A stretch of DNA of 64,000 nt from Cavenderia fasciculata. Lineage: Eukaryota; Evosea; Eumycetozoa; Acytosteliales; Cavenderiaceae. Location of the stretch: NCBI RefSeq assembly GCF_000203815.1, contig NW_004457735.1, positions 1,674,001 through 1,738,000 of the forward strand, read 5' to 3'. This document shows, piece after piece, positions 12,196 to 22,590 of this stretch (position 1 is its first letter; every line of letters begins with the position of its first letter). Both the position numbers and the translations under genes were made by a program. The notes beneath the pieces are model-generated. The model worked only from the letters and a program-made list of their open reading frames with translations, searched no databases and was not told the origin of the DNA.

Positions 12196-13920
12196 TTATT
12201 TTTTCTTCTTATTCTTTTTCTTATTATTATTATTATTATTAATTTTAATATTAGTACTATTACCAGTATTATTACTACTATTATTATTGGTACTATTAAC
12301 GGTAAAGATATTATTATCATTAGAGGTATTATTAGTACTATTACTAGTATTATTATTACTACTGTTATTATTGGTACTATTAACGGTATTGATATTATTA
12401 TCATTAGAGGTATTATTATTATCATTAGAAGTATTATTAGTACTATCACCAGTATTGAAATTATTATCAATTCCAAGATTTCGAAGGATTTGATTTAACA
12501 TGGCCTCCTGATTTGCTAATTGCTTTTGCATTGTGTTTATGGTGTTGTGGAGGGAGCTTTGAGTCTTTGGGAAGATTCTTGACTCTAGTCTAGTATAGTT
12601 CTGATACAGGTAGTCGTTTGGTCTGTAAACATTGCCATCCAAAATTAACTGTAATCTTTTGAGAAATGGGTCATTAAAGTTATTCTTCTGAGATTGCAAG
12701 GATAACACAAATTCACTTGACAACCAAATGTGAGCATGCGCATGGCACTCCTCCAGCCATGGATTACCCCGAACTCCTGTCTCCCACTGTCCATAATTGA
12801 TGACTATTCGGTTGGTGGCTGGTGGGCTGTCACTACGCAATTTAAGTGATTTGTCTAGTTTTAGCTCCTCGAGTTTTGTGCAAATCTGATTTGCATTTCT
12901 CCAAAACTCTGGATCTTTGACCATCTCAACATTATTATGGGGGATAGGGTTGTTTTCTTTTGAGGGATTGGGCATCATCATAATCTCCCTTGCCTTCTCG
13001 CTCCATCGGGATAGCACAGAAAAATTGGGAACGAAATCACGAAGCACTTTTTCTTTGCGATTAAGAATTGCTCCTGAATATACTTTAACACCACAATGAT
13101 GCATATTTTGGGTTTTAGTGTCTCGAACTTCTCTTAAGCACACCCATTCCTGGTGATAGTAGGTTTTAAGGTGAACTATAATTCTTTGTTTTTCAGCAGG
13201 TGGGAGACCAGGGAACTTGGGATCTCTTTTTTTGTTTTTGAAATAGCAACCCCCTTCATTTCCTTCGAAATCACAAGCTTTCTTTTCACAACGTGGAGGA
13301 TCCTGTCTATCTTCAGGGGCAACTTTGTTGTATTCTTCTCGAGCAAGGTTGATGTAATTCTGTGCATTCGCCAGAGCTTTGACTTGGTCTTGTTGGTAGG
13401 AAATTTCGAACCATGCATCTGGATCTAAGCAAAGTCGTAGGTCCCACATTCCATCTTCTTGGAGGACCAGTTCAATTCTATAAGATGATCTGAACTTGGG
13501 GTCCATAGTATTTAACATATCCACGATTTCTTTACATCCTGTGGATACATGGAAAGCTTCTTTCTTGTCAAGGAACGAGTACTGTCTGTTAGCATTTGGA
13601 CGTAGGAAGGGAATTTCGGGAGGCTTGATACTTGACGACTCATTAGACACTTGATTGGATGTTGTGGTGGTAGTCGATGTTGTGGAGGTTGTCGAGGTTG
13701 AGTTACCCAAAGTATGAGAATCTGTCAAAGATGAGGTATGTTGGTTTGAAGTTGTGGAGGGATCGCGAGGAGATGAGGAGCTGGTGTTTTTGGTAGAGTG
13801 TTGATATGGAGGACTTTGGTTGGGAGTAGTATGTGCTGATTGTGATGAGGGTTTCTCTGGTTCTATGATGTCGTCATCAGATTCTGGCTGCAAAGAACCG
13901 AATCGACCTTGTTTATTCAT
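12196..13920 (-). CDS. Uncharacterised protein with CHAHAH (HIT-like) motif
   Basis: Single exon, 574 aa, ATG at 13920. Residues 1-105 are Ser/Thr/Pro-rich and disordered. Residues 110-470 form a non-repetitive region with a Cys cluster (RCEKKACDFEGNEGGCYFK) and the motif NPWLEECHAHAHIWLSSEF, whose alternating His residues resemble the His triad of HIT/GalT nucleotide hydrolases. A short coiled segment (HNTINTMQKQLANQEAMLNQ) follows, then about 80 residues of degenerate Asn/Thr/Ser repeats (units like SNDNN-TVNSTNNNSSNN) and a basic end (NKKKNKKKK). The C-terminal repeats are imperfect tandem DNA repeats at 12230-12450. Nucleotide hydrolase or transferase activity is only a guess from the His motif; Zn binding by the Cys cluster is also inference. 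Confidence 0.75.
   Translation of the reverse strand: MNKQGRFGSLQPESDDDIIEPEKPSSQSAHTTPNQSPPYQHSTKNTSSSSPRDPSTTSNQHTSSLTDSHTLGNSTSTTSTTSTTTTTSNQVSNESSSIKPPEIPFLRPNANRQYSFLDKKEAFHVSTGCKEIVDMLNTMDPKFRSSYRIELVLQEDGMWDLRLCLDPDAWFEISYQQDQVKALANAQNYINLAREEYNKVAPEDRQDPPRCEKKACDFEGNEGGCYFKNKKRDPKFPGLPPAEKQRIIVHLKTYYHQEWVCLREVRDTKTQNMHHCGVKVYSGAILNRKEKVLRDFVPNFSVLSRWSEKAREIMMMPNPSKENNPIPHNNVEMVKDPEFWRNANQICTKLEELKLDKSLKLRSDSPPATNRIVINYGQWETGVRGNPWLEECHAHAHIWLSSEFVLSLQSQKNNFNDPFLKRLQLILDGNVYRPNDYLYQNYTRLESRIFPKTQSSLHNTINTMQKQLANQEAMLNQILRNLGIDNNFNTGDSTNNTSNDNNNTSNDNNINTVNSTNNNSSNNNTSNSTNNTSNDNNIFTVNSTNNNSSNNTGNSTNIKINNNNNNKKKNKKKK
12228..12455 (-). repeat. Imperfect tandem repeats encoding Asn/Thr/Ser-rich tail
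   Basis: ATT/AGT-type triplets are arranged in larger units; the block around ATTATTGGTACTATTAACGG occurs twice (about 12282-12301 and 12366-12385). They encode the degenerate NNTSNDNN / TVNSTNNNSSNN repeats at the protein's C-terminus. Confidence 0.75.
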
Positions 13921-14083
13921 TATAATTAATTCTTTGTTTAAAGGTGTAACAATTTCTCTATTAATGAATAAACAAGTTGAATTTTAAATCAGAAAGATAT
14001 TTTTTTGATCAAAAAAATTTTATTGCAGCCCTCATAAAAATTAACAAAAATATGATTTTTAATTTAATACTTGACTCGAGAGA

Positions 14084-14153
14084 CTTGAGAGTATTTGCCC
14101 TCTGCTCTTTGATTAAAGTGGGGATCAATTGTTGCATGGTTGAAAACATTCTA
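14084..14153 (-). pseudogene. Relic fragment of the 11370-11957 gene
   Basis: Two blocks match the intact gene in the same orientation. Positions 14084-14114 match 11738-11768 at about 27 of 31 bases, including an unbroken CCCTCTGCTCTTTGATT. Positions 14112-14153 match 11917-11962 with few mismatches (AATTGTTGCAT, ACATTCTAA). The intervening ~150 bp of the parent gene are missing, and the join falls at a short shared TTAAAGT/GATTAAAGT stretch. The copy has no usable reading frame. I read it as a decayed internally deleted duplicate. Identity counts were made by eye. Confidence 0.6.
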
Positions 14154-14160
14154 ATGCCAG

Positions 14161-15616
14161 TTATTGTTTGATAATTTTATTTCTTCTTGTTGATCTTTCA
14201 GAATCATCACCAACCCAATTAATCTCGCCTCTGTAACCACCACTTTGGGTTGATAACCTTGAGATCATTAATTCCAAGTTATCAACCATATCCATACAAA
14301 CATCTTTCTTTTCACCTAAAACCTTCATGGTGATAATGGCTGCCTCTAACGTCGATATTCTATCAACTTGAGGTTGTTTTCTAAGTATATTATACATTGA
14401 TCTCATTTTATCATTTCCAAAATGTATTTGTACCTAAAAATAACGATAAACTAAGTATGTATCGTAGGTTTGATCTAAACATGTTGTTGAACTTCAAAAT
14501 AATACATACTCTTGCAACATCATTTGGAATTAATTTTGCTATTTTCTTTGCTTGATGCCATGTTCCATCTAATATTATAGCTGTCAGTTGAGGTAATTCT
14601 CCATTATTTTCACAGCTTTGATTTAAATTTAATTTTTCAAGTAGTTGTTTTATATTTAAAGTTGTTCCATCGTTATTATCGTTATTATCATTATTATTAT
14701 CTATATCATCTTCTTGTTTTTGTTGTTTTATGGTTTCAGGATTGATTGGTTGTATAATTTCCTTTTCTTTTTGATTATTATTTATTCCATTAACTCTATC
14801 AATATAATCATAAATATCGATTGAATTTTCACTTGGAAATAGGATAAATATTTTAGAGTGATCGGTTGTATTTAATATATGTTGTAGGATCTCTTCATCC
14901 TCTTTTTGATGAACGACCAATAGTTTGGAATAGTCATTTTGATTGACAGTGTCTGATAACCAATCCAACGTGTTGTTGTCAGGTGATGCCAATTGATCTT
15001 CGAGTTTCAAGTCTGGGTGTTTGTTGATCCAATTTTCCTTGTTTGCAGACAATGCCATTATTTTACCAGTGTTGCTTGCACGACCCCATTCATTGTGATG
15101 GAATAGTGTAATGTATCGATGTTTGAATTGAACTGGTTTGATGAGTACACATAAACAAAACTTGGTCGTCATCCAACAATTACGACATTTATTGTTTTCA
15201 AGTACATTGCGTTGTAATCTCTCTTCTTTACTTTTAAAATAACTTAGGTATTCATCTCTTGATTTAATTGGTCTTTCCTTTTTATTCTCTATATTATTAT
15301 TATTCTTTTTTTTCGTCGTACTAGTTGTATTTGTATTATTATTAATTGTACTAGTGTTACTACCGTTACTGTTTATTACAGTAGTAGTAGTAGTAGTAGT
15401 AGAGTCTTCTCGAGGAACTTCTTCTTTAATATTTTCGGTTACACTCATACTATGATATTCTATGATATTATTATTATTATTATTATTATTTCTCTTTGTT
15501 GTCGTTGTCGTCGTTGTTGTTGTACAATTCCTGCTACTAGTTATAGTTGTAGTAATCGATTTGAATAAATTACAATGATGATGATAATGTTTCAAGTTAT
15601 TTCTAACTATCAACAT
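14161..15616 (-). CDS. DTW-domain tRNA-uridine aminocarboxypropyltransferase
   Basis: Two exons, 15616-14510 and 14433-14161, join in phase 0 to 459 aa. The DTW domain covers about residues 145-430: a Cys-rich start (CRNCWMTTKFCLC), the SAM-pocket motif ILDGTWHQAKKIAKLIPND, and in exon 2 the TLEAAIITMKVL motif. DGTW with a following Ala-Lys is the DTWD2/TapT type. This family transfers the 3-amino-3-carboxypropyl group from SAM to uridine in tRNA (acp3U, D-loop position 20 region in eukaryotes). The first 70 residues (MLIVRNNLKHYHHHCNLFKS, then Thr and Asn runs) could be a mitochondrial presequence; a second Met (MSVTENIKEEV) at residue 56 is an alternative start. Asn/Asp and Thr runs interrupt the domain. 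Convergent with nothing on its 3' side; its 5' end faces the dynactin gene. Confidence 0.85.
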
Positions 15617-15775
15617 TCAATGTTATTGAATAATATAAATCTATAGAGTCTGCGAATAAATAACGAATGAATCGATTTATAAATTCAAACCAATTCAGTG
15701 TCAGGTGATATTTTTTGAATCATTTGATCTTCATTTACTAGTTAGTTGTTTAAGAATTGAATTAGATTAGATAAA

Positions 15776-16572
15776 ATGGAGATACAAACAACAAACTATG
15801 ACAAGACTGATTATATGGAGACAGTCAATGGTAACAAAGTCAGTAGGAAATCGATTCTATGTGGTATCATGAACATTAGATTGCATGGAAAGACAATCAT
15901 CAAACCAGGTGTAATTGTAAGAGGTGATCTTGCAAATGTAAATATAGGTAGATTATCATCGGTTGGTGAAAATACTGTTATCAGACCTTCATATAAGAAA
16001 TTCAAAGGGTAACTATCGATAGCACATTCTCATACCTTGCTTGTAGTTGCTCTATAATCAAACACTAACTGATTACATCACACATATGTCTAGATCGATA
16101 GCATACTTTCCACTTACGATTGGAGATCATGTAATTATAAAAGAAAATACAGTCATTAGTGCTGCTTCAATTGGTTCATATGTTTATATAGGAAAGAATT
16201 GTGTAATTGTATGAAATTATTATTATTTCATCTCTCTCTCTCTCTCTTTCTCTCAATCTAACTCTTCATTCTTCCTTTTACTCTATCTAGTCAAAAAGAT
16301 GTATATTAAAAGATTGTTGTATGATAGCAGATAATACGATTGTACCACCTGATACAGTTGTACCACCTTATACTTGTTATTCAGGATTTCCAGGTACATA
16401 CAAAGAGGAATTGGTAGATAGTTTTGAACATTACATGAAGGATTTAACAACCACTACATATGAACACTTTCTACCAAATCCCGTCATTGGAGGTACTCCA
16501 AGTAGTTTGGTTACGACTCCAACATCTTCATCCACTTTTATTCCTACTTCATCTCCTGCTGTCACAAAATAA
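15776..16572 (+). CDS. dctn5: Dynactin subunit 5 (p25)
   Basis: Three exons (15776-16008, 16094-16208, 16291-16572) join to 209 aa; human DCTN5 is about 182. The start ([20 protein letters not shown]) and the left-handed beta-helix hexapeptide repeats ([62 protein letters not shown]) match DCTN5 closely, ending with the shared [17 protein letters not shown]. In the dynactin pointed-end complex p25 pairs with p27 and helps link dynein to membranous cargo. The extra 25 C-terminal residues are Ser/Thr-rich. It is divergent from the DTW gene with about 160 bp between start codons. Middle exon GT..AG borders preserve phase exactly, so the model is secure. Confidence 0.93.
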
Positions 16573-16715
16573 CGAAAGAAGGAAAGAAAGAAAGAAAGAA
16601 AGAAAGAAATACGATTAATTAAATAATTATTTATTACTATACAAAATGATGATAATGGATTTATTACTATTATTATTATTATTCCAATCAACTCTACTAT
16701 TACTAGTTTGCTATT

Positions 16716-18182
16716 CTAAAAAGTAAATGAAAATTGATTTGTTGTTGATTGTTGATCAACAAATATATGTGATAATTCTTTTTCATCATTCTTTTCAATT
16801 GAATGTTTAATCTTTTCTTTTTTCTCTAATAGTTTTGGAGTATGTGCCTTTTTGGTGTCTTTAACTGCACGGTAAACGCTGATGATTGGTTTAACGAAAT
16901 CAGCTGTAAAAGCTTCTCTATCTTCACTTTTGTTGTTGGATTTTGTTTTGGAACTAGATCCACTAGCTTGGATTCTCATCTTGACATATTTGTTCTTTTC
17001 TTGAAGTGCCTTTTGAAATTGGATATTGTGTGTACCAACCATTCGGATGATACCTTCGATACGAGAGATTGGGAATTGTTTGTTTTGGATGATTCGGAGG
17101 GCTCGTTCCTTTTGCTCGGTGGTCAACTCTCTTGCTGAAAATGTAATGTCCATCGATCGAAGAGTTGGATGTTGCGAGTTACCAACACTCTCGATGATGT
17201 ACACGACACCATCCGCACCAAACGTGTTGTATTCACCGCCGACGACAACGGTCGCTCCAGAGTGGCCAATATCGATGCCTTGGAGCGTTTTGTTGGCTGC
17301 CAACATGTCACCAATGTAGGTGGCCGATTTGGGGGTCAGACGATTGCTGCTCATGTCGAGGTCGATGATGGTCGACTGGCGATTGAACGCCTCGCATATG
17401 ATACGACACCCTTCATCCAACAGGTTGCAGTTGGAGAGACTGAGGAACAAGAGACGGGCGTGACTAGTCTCACTGGTGAGGATATTGTCGGCAATATACT
17501 GTGCACCCTGTGCGCCAAAATGGTTGCTGTCGAGCATCAGTGTCGTCAGACAGTTGAGAGGGTTGGATCGAATGGCAGCTGTGACCGTGTTGATAGCAGA
17601 CGCCTGTAGATCATTACTGATTAGATCTAAAATCTGGATACTGTTATTGGTTGACATGAGACGACCAATATGTGCAGCACCACCCTCGTTGATATGATTA
17701 CGCTTGATCCACAACGCGTTGATATTGTTCTTTTCAAGGATAGCATCGACCAAATGCTTAGTACCCTCTTCGGCAATATTGTTGCATCCCAAGTAGATGG
17801 TCTTGATTGATTGGTTCTCCTTGATGATATGTCCAACCTCTTTAGCACCTTCGACGCCCAACGAGTCATCTCCCATCAACAAATGCATGATAGTTGTGTT
17901 CTTGGCCAAATGTTGACGCACCAATCGTGCACCCTCCACACCAACACCCTGTTTGCAGAGGTCGAGTCGTGCATCCTTTGTAACAGTTCCTCTCTTGAAC
18001 TGTTGGTCTCTATTCAAAGGCAGCTCATTCTTGTCCAAGTACTCGACCAACTCTGATAGATCTTCCACCGCACCTTGCACAGGCAACGACTTTGTAGTAC
18101 AAACCTTTCCTACAATCTGAACATTATCTGATGTCAAGTTATTCAAAAATGGTACATCTGTAGAGATTCCACTATAATTCAT
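16716..18182 (-). CDS. Ribonuclease-inhibitor-type LRR protein
   Basis: Single exon, 488 aa. About residues 70-370 hold RNI-like leucine-rich repeats with the xLDLxxNxLxxxGAxxIAxxL pattern, for example IKTIYLGCNNIAEEGTKHLV, LTTLMLDSNHFGAQGAQYIA and IIDLDMSSNRLTPKSATYIG. The repeats resemble those of NLR, RanGAP and similar proteins but there is no NTPase domain. The tail (about 400-488) is basic with KSNNKSEDREAF and KAHTPKLLEKKEKIKHSIEK. It probably acts as a protein-interaction scaffold; no specific partner can be inferred. Codon use is rich in C-ending codons across the repeat region. It converges with the dynactin gene, stop codons about 140 bp apart. Confidence 0.8.
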   Translation of the reverse strand: MNYSGISTDVPFLNNLTSDNVQIVGKVCTTKSLPVQGAVEDLSELVEYLDKNELPLNRDQQFKRGTVTKDARLDLCKQGVGVEGARLVRQHLAKNTTIMHLLMGDDSLGVEGAKEVGHIIKENQSIKTIYLGCNNIAEEGTKHLVDAILEKNNINALWIKRNHINEGGAAHIGRLMSTNNSIQILDLISNDLQASAINTVTAAIRSNPLNCLTTLMLDSNHFGAQGAQYIADNILTSETSHARLLFLSLSNCNLLDEGCRIICEAFNRQSTIIDLDMSSNRLTPKSATYIGDMLAANKTLQGIDIGHSGATVVVGGEYNTFGADGVVYIIESVGNSQHPTLRSMDITFSARELTTEQKERALRIIQNKQFPISRIEGIIRMVGTHNIQFQKALQEKNKYVKMRIQASGSSSKTKSNNKSEDREAFTADFVKPIISVYRAVKDTKKAHTPKLLEKKEKIKHSIEKNDEKELSHIFVDQQSTTNQFSFTF

Positions 18183-19075
18183 TCTCTCTCTATCTCTCTA
18201 TCTGTGTTTGAAACAAATGATTCAAACTCTCATGAATCTCGAGACTATAATTTCAGCTTCAAATTGCGACTATTCAGAAAAAAAAAAGAATGTTCATCAA
18301 CTTTATTGATTTATTATTACTATAGTTGCAACCAAACAGACAGATAGACAAACAAACAAACAAACAGATAGATAGAAGATAATCACCGTTCAATATAATC
18401 ATTAAGATCTTTGACGATAAAAAAAAGGTAAATGATGTGATTCATACTTTTCAATCAACATGTACTGACACGATCATCGAGTCATCGAATCATTAAACAG
18501 GGGGTCGTTGTGCAGATTTGAAAGTTAACTTGTGTAAGTAGTAATATCAGGTTCCCAGTGTGAAATGAATGAAAGGTTGATTGTCCACATGTGGTGAAGG
18601 TTGGAGATACATACCATGAAAATTATGTGGTTGTTTTGACGAATTAGGTATGATATCATTGTGATGATCAAGTATGTTGTTGTTGTTGGTCAGTATACAC
18701 ATGTGTATCTATAATCTGACAAATTAAACATGTGTTGTTGTGCCAAAAACAACCAAATTATCCATGACTAGGCCAATGATCATTGCTGAGCTCAATGACA
18801 TTCAATCAAAAATGTCTAAAAACTCAATCAAAATCAAAAGGTGTGTGACGCCAGATGCAGATGATTGGGGCTAAGGTAACCTCTCTTACCACACTTGTGT
18901 AAATTGCCAAAAGTATCACATGTTACTGCTCGACTGTTAAATTTCATCAATAATATTATTTCTAAACCTTGACCAAATGGAAACATATAAATAGTCTGGT
19001 TCCATCATTCATTCAAATCACCAGCAATAAGCTAAAGCAACAACTACAACAACCAACAACAAATAATATTTAAAA
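18183..19075. other. Divergent promoter region upstream of discoidin
   Basis: About 890 bp without a gene between the LRR protein start (minus) and the discoidin start (plus). It is less AT-rich than other gaps in its middle (about 18490-18900), as expected of a complex developmental promoter. A TATA element lies near the discoidin end. I see no coding potential. Confidence 0.55.
18986..18993 (+). promoter_or_regulatory. TATA box of discoidin gene
   Basis: TATAAATA sits 83 bp upstream of the discoidin ATG, followed by an A/C-rich leader ending AATATTTAAAA before ATG, typical of dictyostelid start contexts. Confidence 0.6.
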
Positions 19076-19858
19076 ATGTCATTAGCCACATCAATCAAAG
19101 GTATTTCATTGGGATCACTCCAATCCACCGCCTCAACTGAATGGGCTCCAGGCTTTACCTCTCACTTTGCCCGTCTCAACTATGAACGTCATCCCTCGAT
19201 GAACGGATCTGTCACTGGTGGTTCAAGTGCCTGGTGTGCCAAGACCAACGATGCTGCTCAATGGATTTCTGCCTCATCAGAGAACCTCAAGACCTTTACC
19301 GGTATCCAAATCCAAGGTCGTGCCGATACTGACTGCAACCAATTCGTCACCTCTTACACTTTGGAGTACTCTGTCGATGGTATCAAATTTGTCCCTTTCA
19401 ACAATGGTCAAGTCTTTACTGCCAACACTGACAGAAACACCATCGTCTCCAACATTTTTGCCACCCCAGTTGTTGCTCGTACCCTTATTCTCAAGCCAAA
19501 GACCTGGAATGAACACATTTCATTGCGTTGGGAAGTCTTTTACCAACCAATCAAACAATCATTGGTCAACTCTGGTACCTTGGCTGCCACCAATCTCAGT
19601 CTCCTCACCAGCAACTCTCCACCACGTGACAGAACCGAAACCGTCCAAGTCGTCTTCAAGAACCCATACCCAACCGGTGTCATCCCACAAGTTGTTGCTC
19701 AAATCAAGAGATTCGATATCAACCAATCTTTCAATGCTCGTTACAAGGTTGATGTTTCAAATGTCACCAACACTGGTTTCGCTTTGACCTTTATGACTTG
19801 GTTCGATACCATCCTCTACAGTGCTGAAGCCACCTATGTTGCTCATGCTGAAGTTTAA
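19076..19858 (+). CDS. Discoidin (F5/8 type C plus H-type lectin)
   Basis: Intronless, 260 aa, close to D. discoideum discoidin I (253). The N-terminal half is the discoidin (F5/8C) domain: WAPGFTSHFARLNY, SAWCAKTNDAAQWISAS, YTLEYSVDGIKFVPFNNG, and the closing LRWEVFYQP near residue 155. The C-terminal half is an H-type lectin domain (VQVVFKNPYPTGVIPQVV ... FALTFMTWFDT). Discoidins are abundant GalNAc/Gal-binding lectins made on starvation. There is no signal peptide, as is known for this family, whose export is unconventional. D. discoideum discoidin I has an RGD motif at about this place, whereas here residues 81-84 read GRAD. Strong use of C-ending codons suggests high expression. Confidence 0.95.
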   Translation: MSLATSIKGISLGSLQSTASTEWAPGFTSHFARLNYERHPSMNGSVTGGSSAWCAKTNDAAQWISASSENLKTFTGIQIQGRADTDCNQFVTSYTLEYSVDGIKFVPFNNGQVFTANTDRNTIVSNIFATPVVARTLILKPKTWNEHISLRWEVFYQPIKQSLVNSGTLAATNLSLLTSNSPPRDRTETVQVVFKNPYPTGVIPQVVAQIKRFDINQSFNARYKVDVSNVTNTGFALTFMTWFDTILYSAEATYVAHAEV

Positions 19859-20357
19859 AAAAAAAAATATTCATCATCATCATCATACACCACTCTATAA
19901 TGTAACTTATGTTGTATTATCTATCTATTCTTCCATATTAATAATAATAATAATAATTTAAATTAGAAAAGAATCAAAAATAATAATAATATATGGATCA
20001 ATTAAAATTAATAAATAAGATAAAAGAAAATTTTATTTTAATCTTTGTTTTCTAGTCTTTCTTTTCTTTTCTTTCTTTTAATATTCATATGATACTTCAT
20101 TGTTCTGTTTAGTTTATTGTGACGTCAGCCTACAAATGACGACCTTGGGATTTCCTTTGAAAATGAATGATACCAAAGATTTTCAAAATATCTTTCCTTT
20201 TCTTGAACCAGAGAAAAAAAGAAATTAAAAAACAAATAAACAAAAAAAATCACACTACACACATAACATTACACTTTCAAATCATTATTATTTGATTCTA
20301 TTCATATACCTTTTAAATAATAATAATAATAAATAAGTAGATAGATATATACACAAG
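19859..20357. other. Intergenic region, discoidin 3' and M20 gene 5'
   Basis: About 500 bp of AT-rich DNA with AAT runs and polyadenylation-like AATAAA motifs behind discoidin (about 20010), then the M20 promoter. No gene is seen. Confidence 0.55.
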
Positions 20358-21763
20358 ATGGAAAATAAATTACCAACAAAACAAGAAATCATTGATAAGG
20401 TTGATAGCTTACAAAATGAGGCAATTGAAAAGTTAAAGCAATTGGTATCATTTGATAGTTTGTTGGGTAATGAAAACGAAGCTCAGATTTATATGCACGA
20501 AGTATACAACTCGTTGGGACTCAAGGTAGATCGTTTCAAAGTCAATTTAGAGGACATCAAGGATTTGAAAGGTTTCTCACCCGTCGACTGGAAGTATGAT
20601 GGCAAGGAGAATGTAATTGGTATCTATGAACCTGACCCTTCACTTGCCAACACTGTCCCAAATGGAAAGGGAAAGAGTTTGATTCTCAACGGACACATTG
20701 ATGTTGTGCCAACTGGTCGTGATGCCTTGTGGACCAAAGACCCATTCTCGCCATACGTCAAGGACGGACGTTTGTACGGACGTGGATCTGGTGATATGAA
20801 AGCTGGTGTCATGGCATCGGTTATTGCACTCAAAGCATTAAGAGAGTTGGGTTATGCCCCAGCTTCAAAGGTGATCCTTCAGTCTGTCGTCGAAGAGGAG
20901 TGTACTGGAAACGGTACGCTTGCTTGTCTTGCCAGAGGATACACTGCCGACGCTGCTGTCATTCCCGAACCATTCCCCTTTATTGTCACTGCCGAAGTTG
21001 GTATTGTATGGTGTCGTGTCCTCGTTCGTGGACGTCCCGCTCACGTTCTTGAGATGGGTACCGGTGTCAATGCTATCGACGGTGCCATGTACATTGTCAA
21101 CGAACTACGTCAACTTGAAGAAAAGTGGAACAAGGTCAAACATCCTGCCTTTGAACAATTCTCAGCACACCCCCTCAACTTTAATCTTGGTCAAATCACA
21201 GGTGGCGAGTGGACCAGTTCTGTCCCATGTGAATGCACCTTTGAACTCCGTGCTGGTTTCTACCCCGGTGCAGACTTGGCAGACATCCGTAAACAACTAT
21301 CCGACTGTATCGCAGAAGCTGCCAAACAAAAGGGTATCGGTCACGAAGTCTCTTGGAATGGTTTCCAAGCTGAAGGTTGTGTAATGGATAAAAATTCAGA
21401 ATTATTATCAACTCTTGGTAATGTTCATAAACAAGTTTTAAATGTAAGAAAATAGAAAAAGAAAATAGAAATAGAAATAGAAATAGAAATAGAAATAGAA
21501 TTATAATTATAATATTTGCTAATAATCATTTTTTATTATTATTACTTTAATAGAGAGAAGCCAAATATGATCCAATTCTTTGTGCTACTGATTGTAGATT
21601 TTTCCAATTGTATTACAATATCCCAACCACTTGTTTTGGACCAGAATCAGATTCTATCCACGGTATCGATGAAAGTGTCAGTTTAGAGTCTTACAGAGAT
21701 GTCATTAGAATATTAGCCTGTTTCATTGCTGAATGGTGTGGCTTACAACCATGTTTCAAGTAA
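20358..21763 (+). CDS. M20-family metallo-amidohydrolase (ArgE/DapE-like)
   Basis: Two exons, 20358-21443 and 21554-21763, join in phase 0 to 431 aa. The metal-site motifs are present: [14 protein letters not shown] (His and Asp), [15 protein letters not shown] (bridging Asp) and [11 protein letters not shown] (catalytic Glu pair), and the dimerisation domain begins at [10 protein letters not shown]. The second exon supplies the closing segment [20 protein letters not shown], with the final conserved His. This is the acetylornithine deacetylase/succinyl-diaminopimelate desuccinylase/acylase fold, hydrolysing N-acyl amino acids with two Zn or Co ions. The exact substrate cannot be told from sequence; the ArgE/DapE group with VEEE-C-G-N is often bacterial-like. 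No signal peptide is seen, so it is likely cytosolic. Confidence 0.88.
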
Positions 21764-21871
21764 ACCAAAGCCAAACAAGAATGTTGTAAAGAAAAATAAA
21801 GAATAAAAAATAATATTCTTTTTAAAACCGTAACCAGACAGACAGACAGACTATAGATAGTAGAATTACTG

Positions 21872-21991
<120 letters not shown>

Positions 21992-22000
21992 GTCATCAAA

Positions 22001-22590
22001 TTAGACTGATTTCAATTGACCATCTTGATCAATTTGAAGATTATCTAAATTACCAATAGTAGCCAATAGTTTGAGAACAAATTCGTTAAACTCTGGTATT
22101 TGTTGACAATATGATTCCAACAATTGAACACGCTCCAAATCAGAGCCTTTACTGTCAATCTCTAATATTAGTTGTCGTAATTCACGATGATCAATTGCTT
22201 GTTGAATGTGTTTAGAGATATCAATCATCTTGAATTGTTCATCTGTCACCATCTTAAAGAATGATAAACCACTCGCTGGCATATTCAAAGGGACTATTGA
22301 TCTATCGACTGTTGGTACTGTATTTTGTTGTGTTGGCGCAACTGTCAATTGCTCATGATCTACCTCTTTTTTATGTTGTTCATTGCATTCCTTTGAACAA
22401 CTATGAGAGAGAAAAGAAAGAAGAAAAGAAAAGAAAAGAAAGAGAGGTTAACAAATGAATCAATGAATGAACGAACGAATCGTTTTGAACAGTTGAAAAC
22501 ATACTATTTGATAGTTCTACATTTAGGACAATTATATTTCCCTTCCTTTAGGTTACATATCGAACAATTAATGATTGTTGTTTTTCTCAT
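22001..22590 (-). CDS. znhit3: Zinc finger HIT domain protein 3 (ZNHIT3/Hit1)
   Basis: Two exons: a tiny first exon 22590-22505 and 22400-22001, spliced with phase 2, give 161 aa (human ZNHIT3 is about 155). The zf-HIT is split by the intron: CSICNLKEGKYNCPKC in exon 1, then YCSKECNEQH across the junction, giving the paired C2/C2 and C2/CH zinc sites in the classical order. The C-terminal part (RELRQLILEIDSKGSDLERVQ, then EFNEFVLKLLATIG) matches the ZNHIT3 C-terminal helix region that binds NUFIP/Rsa1. The role is assembly of box C/D snoRNPs with the R2TP machinery. The first exon is only 86 bp, so an ORF search alone would miss the zinc finger. Confidence 0.85.

Noticed and set aside
12177-12476. 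Ile/Val-rich minus-strand frame that looks like a membrane protein
   Set aside because: Shifted frame over the Asn/Thr-coding ATT/AAT repeats of the CHAHAH gene.
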